NCBI RefSeq assembly: GCF_000143415.4
Contig: NW_003314332.1
Coordinates: 218,961-282,960 of the forward strand
Direction of reading: 5' to 3'
Source: Selaginella moellendorffii
Lineage: Eukaryota > Streptophyta > Lycopodiopsida > Selaginellales > Selaginellaceae
DNA: 64,000 nt
The notes beneath the pieces are model-generated. The model worked only from the letters and a program-made list of their open reading frames with translations. It was not told the origin of the DNA and searched no databases. The translations under genes were made by a program, and so were the position numbers. This document shows positions 58,188-64,000 of the stretch, in pieces (position 1 is the stretch's first letter; every line of letters begins with the position of its first letter).

Positions 58188-58432
58188 AATATTAAGTAGT
58201 CAAATCAAATATGACAGCTGTAACAGTTGTCATAATAAAATAATATAGTTTTATAAAAGATAGGTTCTCATGAACTTTGTCTTTTTTAAACAATTCAATC
58301 TTATAGAAACTTTTAACATAGATATTTACGTATTTTAATATTTTAAAATTTGCTAGAACCTTCATTTGTTCAATTTAGATCTCCTTTGTAATATTTCTTA
58401 TTGACTATGTTGACTTGAGTTGACTTGTGTTG
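58188..58432. other. E3 right subterminal region
   Basis: AT-rich, no coding sequence. It includes a short GACTTGAGTTGACTTGTGTTGA repeat-like run (58410-58432) leading into the TIR. Confidence 0.5.
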
Positions 58433-58460
58433 AATTGAGCTCAACTCATGAGCTCAACTC
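58433..58460 (-). repeat. E3 right terminal inverted repeat
   Basis: Reverse complement of 45972-45999 with one mismatch; followed by AA (58461-58462). Confidence 0.8.
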
Positions 58461-58462
58461 AA

Positions 58463-59776
58463 CTTTGGACCATCCCCCCTTCGAACTTCCCTCGGAGGGC
58501 TAGTAGATGTCGCAAACGACTCTCTACCAAAGTTGCTCATGTAATGAGTAACTTTGAGTTAGGGACTGGATCACGTACCTCAACTTGGATTTCACCCAAC
58601 TTAATGGCCATATTAGCTCTAGCCTTCTTCGGGTAGGGACATTCCCTCAATAAGTGTCCTGCTTCACCGCAGTTGTAGCATATGTTGTTTCCCACGCTAC
58701 TAACCAACTTGCCCTTCTTATCCGTGGGTTTGTCTCTTTTTGTTTGACTCCCCCACGTACTCGCTCGCTGGCCACCAAATCTACCTTTCCGGAAACCCGA
58801 GGATTCATTCTTAGAGAAACTCTTCTTGAGTTTTCCTTTGCTATATGTTCCCCTTGGTTTGGCCCCTTTGCTAAACGTGGACCCCGACCTCGTCGTTCCC
58901 CTTTCGCAGGTTATCGTTGAAATGCACTTTGATAGCCGCATCCAATGCTTCTTTGTAATTGTTCGGGTTCCAACACGTCACCTCGCCGCGAGCCCAGGTT
59001 TGCAAGCCTGATATGAAGGCATGGAACACATCCATATCACCCATATCCATGACTACTATCCTCTTTGCCATAAATCCATTCACATACTCTTGAATGGTTC
59101 TGGTCTGCTTCAGCCTACTTAGCTCATCCTGTAGGTGCAGAGTAGCATTCAGAGGAACGTATGTCTCACAGATCCTCGCCTTCATCATTTCCCAAGTGGC
59201 CACCGGTCCTTTGTTGGCCTCTGTCGTTCTCCACCAAGACTTGGCATTGTCTGCCAAGTATGGTTTTGCACATGGGACCTTCTCCGAGCTCGATAACTGC
59301 AACGCTCGGAAGTAGTCCTCCATATTGTAAAACCAATCTTCCACCACCTTATAGTCATTCACTCACTTGAAGACCAGTGGGGGCTTTGGTTTGTACTTGG
59401 GAACTGCCTGAGGGACTGATTTCACTTTAGTCTGTTCGACCTTGTTTAGTTCTGCCTCAGTCCTTACTGAAGGGTCCGAACCTTCTGCGCTACGAGCATC
59501 CGTAGTCTTTCGCTTTTTCTTTCGCTTCTTGTCATGCTTTAGCTTGTGTACGAGAGTCTCCAGCAGGGCATTAGTCTGTGCCAATTATCCTTCTAAAATG
59601 TCCAATCGAGCCTTGGACGACCGAACCTCACCACTAGACTCCTGTTTGGAAGTTTCCTCACTTGAGTCCTCCTCATGCAAGGATTCCTCATCCATAGCCT
59701 CTTGTTCGACCGGAGGCTCCAGCTTTGGCAGAGGTTCTGTCTCCGTCTTGGCTCATTTATGCCCTGCCTTTGCCAT
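58463..59776 (-). pseudogene. Gypsy gag with CCHC zinc knuckle
   Basis: The likely ATG is at 59776-59774. An acidic then Lys-rich region leads into a retrotransposon gag domain (YFRALQLSSSEKVPCAKPYL, NAKSWWRTT, WEMMKARI; 58871-59362) and a CCHC knuckle, CYNCGEAGHLLREC (58630-58680). There are three in-frame stops, and a frameshift near 58900 separates gag core from knuckle. Gag forms the particle and binds RNA; this copy cannot. It is cut from protease by E3. Confidence 0.85.
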
Positions 59777-59820
59777 CTCCCAGCAATCTGCCTCTATCCT
59801 TCACTAGAACTGAGGAAAAG

Positions 59821-59832
59821 GCTCTGATACCA
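59821..59832 (-). other. Gypsy primer-binding site (initiator tRNA-Met)
   Basis: TGGTATCAGAGC on the minus strand, three bases inside the 5' LTR. This is the standard plant tRNA-Met primer site and fixes the element's orientation. Confidence 0.88.
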
Positions 59833-59835
59833 AAT

Positions 59836-60814
59836 TGTAAGCCATAAATTTTTCCTTTCCAATTTGCCAGCTTACCTTGTCTATCTGACCAACACTGCTT
59901 TGGCTTTTGCTAAGTTCCCTCGCCAAGGTTCCCGCCTATGGTACTAGCTCCTACTTGGTCTTAGCTACTCACTACATGAGCAACAGAGCATTAGCCATCC
60001 ATCCACGGATTCCTAAATCTCTCCCAATCCCTCTCCCCAAGTTAGACTGGACTTAAGGTTCGGCTACACTCCCGCAGGCATAAGCAGGCAAGCACACCAA
60101 GCCTCCAAGTTCCTAACATCCCTTGGTACAACAAGACTTGATCATGGGACCCTCTAAATCCCAAACCCCTAGGAAGGGCAAGGACCAATAAGCCACTAGG
60201 TACTCAAGTGGGGCACCACTCCATATGAGCCGAGAGCACCGCAGTCGGTTTCCTTTTCGGGAGTGGGGGCTACTCTTGAGCACTTCCTTGGGTGGCCCCT
60301 CTGGCACCACTCGAGTCCATACTCACTCCCACCCAAGGCCCCTTAGCCCCAATCTCAACCTCAAGCTAGTTTGGAAGCACCACTGGAGAGTTCCTTTAAG
60401 ACTGGTTCCTAGACCTCACTATCCCTACTATACTTTTGGAACCCCCTGCAGCCCCCCCTCCTGGGAGACGCATGCTTTGGGATTTCACCCCTTGACCTAT
60501 ATTAGTACTCGGACTCGGTCTCGGACTCAATCTCAAACCCGACTTCGGATTCGGTCTCGGACTCAATCTCGGACTCGACCTCGGACTCAGTCTCGGACCC
60601 GATCTCAGATCTCGGACTCTGTCTTGAACTCGGTCTCGAACTCGGTCTCCGAGTCAGCCTCGGACTCGATTCCGGACTCTATCTCGAACTCAGTCTCAGA
60701 GTTTGTCTTGGACTCGATCTCAGATTCGGTCCCATCCGATGAACTCTTTGTTATTTTGGTCATGCTTTCAGAGATCCTTTAGCCTACAACACTTCAGGGA
60801 GTTGGTTCCTTACA
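59836..60814 (-). repeat. Gypsy 5' LTR
   Basis: 979 bp, TGTAAGCC...CCTTACA, uninterrupted. It serves as reference for the split 3' LTR. It includes a GGACTCGGTCTC-type repeat at 60505-60740. TSD AGTAC follows at 60815-60819. Confidence 0.88.
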
Positions 60815-60819
60815 AGTAC

Positions 60820-61735
60820 TTGTGTGTCTATATTTCTGTCTTTACCATCTCAAAAACTATTTTATAGTAGTCTTTTGGGTGTGTGATATTACAGTGTGCC
60901 GCAAGAGCATATATACCTTCATATTGATCGTCACCATTGTTTCCACTATAAGCCAGAAAACATATAAGGCATTTTTTGAAAGTCACAGAATTGCAATTTT
61001 CTAAAACAAGTAGGAAGGCATTCTATTTCATTCAATTTATTACACCTTTTGTTATTACATTTATCTCTAACTCATGATCACTATCCTCATTAGTCTCTCT
61101 TTTTTTCTTTTATATAGTTTGGTTATGCTGTGCAATGGGATATCTATTGCATCTCCTAGCCCTTGAACCCTAGGAAAAAAGATTGCAAGAGTTAAAATTA
61201 CTAGCATTAGAACTTTAACATATTTATGTATATTTCCCTCTCTTTGAATAAAAGTGTGAGTGAAGATCTATAAATTTTAAATAATATGTTATAACAAACC
61301 CCTCAAAAATGTATTCTAGAAAAGAGCTCAATCTCTCTTTTATATGTAATAAGATTATATTAACAATTTTTTTTTTTTCCTTTCAAATGGTTGTATGGCC
61401 TTATATAGAACCTTATTTCAAATTTAATAATTTTAAAATTCTAACACACTCTACATTTAGTAGCTAGAAAGTACAAAGTATAGATTTAAGGAACTGACAA
61501 GGATCCTTTTTCTGCAAACATCTTAATTTATGTTCTAACAAACATCTCTATTATGGCATGTAGTAAATATTTAAATTGTTAGAAACAAGAAGTGTCCTTT
61601 AGAACATTTTTATCTATATAATGTATAGAGTTATGAAATTGTTAAGTTCACTACAACCTTAATATTTTAAATTTTATGATTTCTGTATTAAACTACAACT
61701 AAAACTTGAGCTCAACTCTTCAATTCGTGAGCTCA
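60820..61735. mobile_element. E4: decayed E3-family transposon, right part
   Basis: Continues E4 from 5257. 60820-61260 aligns (inverted) with the CPIC zinc-finger gene of E3 (46480-46933) but is full of stops, for example the TTCCTAGGGTTCAAGG splice-site-like sequence near 61165-61180. 61260-61700 is AT-rich subterminal sequence. The end, about 61705-61735, has GAGCTCAACTCTTCAATTCG, matching the E3 terminus. Confidence 0.65.
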
Positions 61736-62082
61736 AGTATAGTCTGTGCTCTTGACATCTATGGCATGAACCTCTAGGTCCCAAGCATAAGCAATAGAAA
61801 GTATTACACACAAGGAAGCAATTTAGCCACAAGAGAAGAAAACGCTAACTCCCTTCTAGCAAAATCCTTCATTGACCAAGCAAGCTTTAGATCTAGAGAT
61901 GGACCCATCAATGTTGATTTACTGAAACAATATTATAGAGATCTGAATTTATCAACCATCATTGTTATCCACTACTCTGAATCAAGTTACTCTATAGCTT
62001 CTTGTAATGTGGACGAGTCACCTAGCAATGTAATATTACTAGCTTGGTATTGTAATATATATCTTTTATTTCAACAAAGATG
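61736..62082. other. Unassigned sequence between transposon fragments
   Basis: No coding sequence or repeat limits are recognisable. It separates E4 from the next E3-family fragment. Confidence 0.4.
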
Positions 62083-64000
62083 TTTCAATTTTGAGAAGAG
62101 AGTTGGAGACATGAGTGATAAAACCAAGACTATTCCTATAGAGATGCATAAAAGGCCAATAAGAAAAGGTAAGGCAATTAAATTTATTAGTAGTAGGGTA
62201 AAATAAGCTTGGCTCAAATGCTTAAGTGTGAGATTCTCTCCATAAAGTACATTATTGTGTTTGCAAAAGAGTACAAATCAAAACAAAAGGTGAAGAGTAC
62301 ACAATTACCATTCAAAACTTTCCTTTTTGCATATGTTTAAACTTTATGAAGCATGAGGAATATAGAAAGGTATATACTCCTTGCAAGCATATGTACTACA
62401 TTTTTATCAACACCTTACACCAAGATCCTAAAGTGGACATTCATATATACTAAGCAAACTTTATTATTGCTAAATTGCAAAAGACTTTTGAAGCTAATTA
62501 GATTTGCTAAAACTACAAATGTTTATTCTCTATCAATAATATAAACTTATTGTACTTTAAATAATTAATAATTAAATATTTTTTCATTTCATTTATGTGT
62601 TCTTTTCGAAATACTTCTCATAGTACTTATGTGTCTCTATTTTTGTCTTTACCATCTCAAAAAATATTTCATGGTAGTCTTTCGAGTGTGTGATATTACA
62701 GTATGTTATGAGAGCATATATACCTATATGATCATCACCATTGTTTCCACTATAAACCAAAAAGCATAAGACATTTTTTGAAAGTCATAAAATTGCAATT
62801 TTCTAAAACAAGTAGGAGGGCATTTTGTTTCACCCAATTTGTTACACCCTCTGTCATTGCATTTATCTCCAACTCATGATCACTATCCTCATTAGTCTCT
62901 CTTTATTTTTTTTATATAGTTTGGTTATGCTATGCAATGAGATATCTATTGCATCTCCTAGCCCTTGAACCCTAGGAAGAAAGATTGTAAGAGTTAAAAT
63001 TACAAGCATTAGAACCCAAAAACATTTATGTATATTTCTCTCTCTTCAAATGAAAGTGTGAGTGAAGATCCATAAATTTAGATAGTATGCTATGACAAAC
63101 CCCTTGAGGGAACTTATTCAATTGCACTTGAAGTTGCAAATGGAAGAACTTAACACCCCTCAAAATGAAGAAAAGGATTGTTGCATAGAGACGAAAGTGG
63201 ATTATTGGTTGAGCTTGAAGATGAAGGTGGAAACTCATATAAGAGGCATTTAGACTAAAAATAAACTTCTTTTGAACCATTACAACACACAAAAAGAATT
63301 AAACTTTTCAACAATAAAAATTCTCTGATTAATATACTAAATTTTAATATCAGGAATGAGGTTTTATTATGACATGGCAATATATTGAATCTTAATTGTC
63401 AGTCTTGGTAATGGGACTACATATTAATTACAACTTATTGTTATAAACAAGTGGCTATAGGGTTCCAAAAGTTAAAAACTAGCACATAATTGATATGTAG
63501 CCTTATTTTATATAGCTGGCCTCCATATATAATAAGAGCAAACTCATACAAGCACGTAAGCATGCCTTTTTACAAAATTATCCTTCAATTTCAAATATAT
63601 ATATATAGATTTAACTCTTTGATTTAACCACATCATATTTACTACACACTTATGCTCCTTGCAAAAATATAATATATCAAGAGGAATAGGATATATATAA
63701 AAAAAATTTAGTGGATTACAAAAGCCATAAAAAGCTCTATAGAGTGGATTTGTTGGTGTTTTCCGTTGTATTGTTTATTTTTTCACTTATCTTGCTCTGG
63801 AATACTATTTTAGAAGTAATAGAAGCATTTTTATCAATAGTGATTATGGTTTTCACATTCTTAGATAAGTAATAAGGACCAAGAATGTAATATGGAGATT
63901 ATGGTAGTGAAACAAAATTAATATTCTCATATTTCTGTATACTAAAGCTACTTACAGATTTTTTATCTTTCTTACTTCCCATCTCTATAAAACTAAAAAG
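62083..64000. mobile_element. Rearranged, decayed E3-family fragments at the right edge
   Basis: In order there is a C-terminal piece of the transposase (62083-62530, with RVGDMSDKTKTIPIEMHKRP); an inverted CPIC-gene remnant (about 62610-63080) that includes the uninterrupted version of the gypsy target (CATAGTACTTATGTG, about 62617); a remnant of the right CPIC gene's N-terminus (63100-63290); and a remnant of the SPYYTPG gene (63720-63985). Orientation of the pieces differs from E3, so deletion and inversion have occurred. All frames are broken. Confidence 0.6.

Larger units (their letters stand above)
45972..58460 (+). mobile_element. E3: giant DNA transposon of a second family
   Basis: 12,489 bp with 28-bp inverted termini (45972-45999, 58433-58460; one mismatch) built from repeated GAGTTGAGCTCA units. 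It is flanked by AA on both sides, apparently a 2-bp duplication, though the exact length is uncertain. Contents left to right are a CPIC zinc-finger gene (+), a DDE transposase gene (-), a palindrome array inside intron 1 of a ParB/methyltransferase gene (+), a second CPIC zinc-finger gene (-) and a SPYYTPG gene (-). E4 and the fragments at 61736-64000 are decayed relatives. It lacks the E1/E2 palindrome. Confidence 0.82.
5263..60814 (-). mobile_element. Ty3/gypsy LTR retrotransposon (chromovirus type) expanded by three nested transposons
   Basis: One element can be traced across almost the whole window. The LTRs begin TGTAAGCC and end TTACA. The 3' LTR lies at 5263-5523 plus 28094-28980 and the 5' LTR at 59836-60814. 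The internal region lies at 28981-31666, 44781-45971 and 58461-59835. The gene order on the minus strand is gag, protease, RT, RNase H, integrase, chromodomain. A primer-binding site complementary to initiator tRNA-Met lies at 59821-59832 and a polypurine tract at 28981-28991. With E1, E2 and E3 and their duplications removed, the native length is about 7.4 kb. All genes carry stops or frameshifts. The shared TSD AGTAC shows the parts belong to one insertion. Confidence 0.85.

Overview
The window looks like a stretch of heterochromatin from a green plant, probably a streptophyte lineage outside the flowering plants; I cannot name the species. The signs are TTTAGGG-type telomere repeats, LTR retrotransposons with initiator-tRNA-Met primer sites (TGGTATCAGAGC), a chromodomain Ty3/gypsy polyprotein, a BED/DUF659-type hAT transposase, and short GT-AG introns. 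I see no ordinary host gene, rRNA or tRNA gene. Essentially the whole window is mobile-element sequence, nested several layers deep.

Layout. 1-1411 is the 3' end of an LTR retrotransposon. 1412-5257 and 60820-61735 are the two halves of an old transposon remnant (E4), split by one Ty3/gypsy element at 5263-60814 (5-bp duplication AGTAC on both sides). That gypsy element, natively about 7.4 kb, has swollen to 55.5 kb because three giant DNA transposons landed in it. E1 (5524-28093) sits in its 3' LTR, E2 (31667-44776, inverted relative to E1) in its reverse transcriptase, and E3 (45972-58460) between gag and protease. E1 was itself hit by a hAT transposon (12611-15148, TSD CTGCAAAG) and by a non-autonomous LTR element (17091-25003). 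E2 lacks both and so preserves the empty sites. 61736-64000 holds further decayed E3-family fragments.

The giant transposons are the notable content. E1 and E2 are copies of one family of about 12-13 kb with short TIRs and 4-bp TSDs. They carry two divergent genes: a DDE-transposase-like protein (DUF7869 type, with QTDN and GHTHED motifs), and a protein of roughly 1,640 residues, in about 11 exons, that joins a ParB-like domain, a DNA-methyltransferase-like region, an acidic linker and a C-terminal FCP1/HAD-type phosphatase domain. E3 belongs to a second family with different TIRs and a different transposase, yet carries a parallel cargo: a ParB-like plus beta-class N4/N6 methyltransferase gene, and a small protein sharing the SPYYTPG motif with E2.

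Both families are loaded with palindromes. In E1/E2 about twenty copies each of an 18-bp core palindrome (GGCRTGWGGCCWCAYGCC) are spread along the element, including one in each of several 38-54-nt introns of the ParB gene. In E3 a tandem array of about eleven palindromes fills intron 1 of its ParB gene. A ParB-like protein encoded beside clustered palindromes resembles a parB/parS arrangement. That link is an inference and is the main hypothesis offered here.

Most genes carry nonsense codons, almost all explained by C-to-T or G-to-A changes, as expected for methylated, silenced elements. E1 and E2 are mostly broken at different positions, so a largely intact ancestor is implied.
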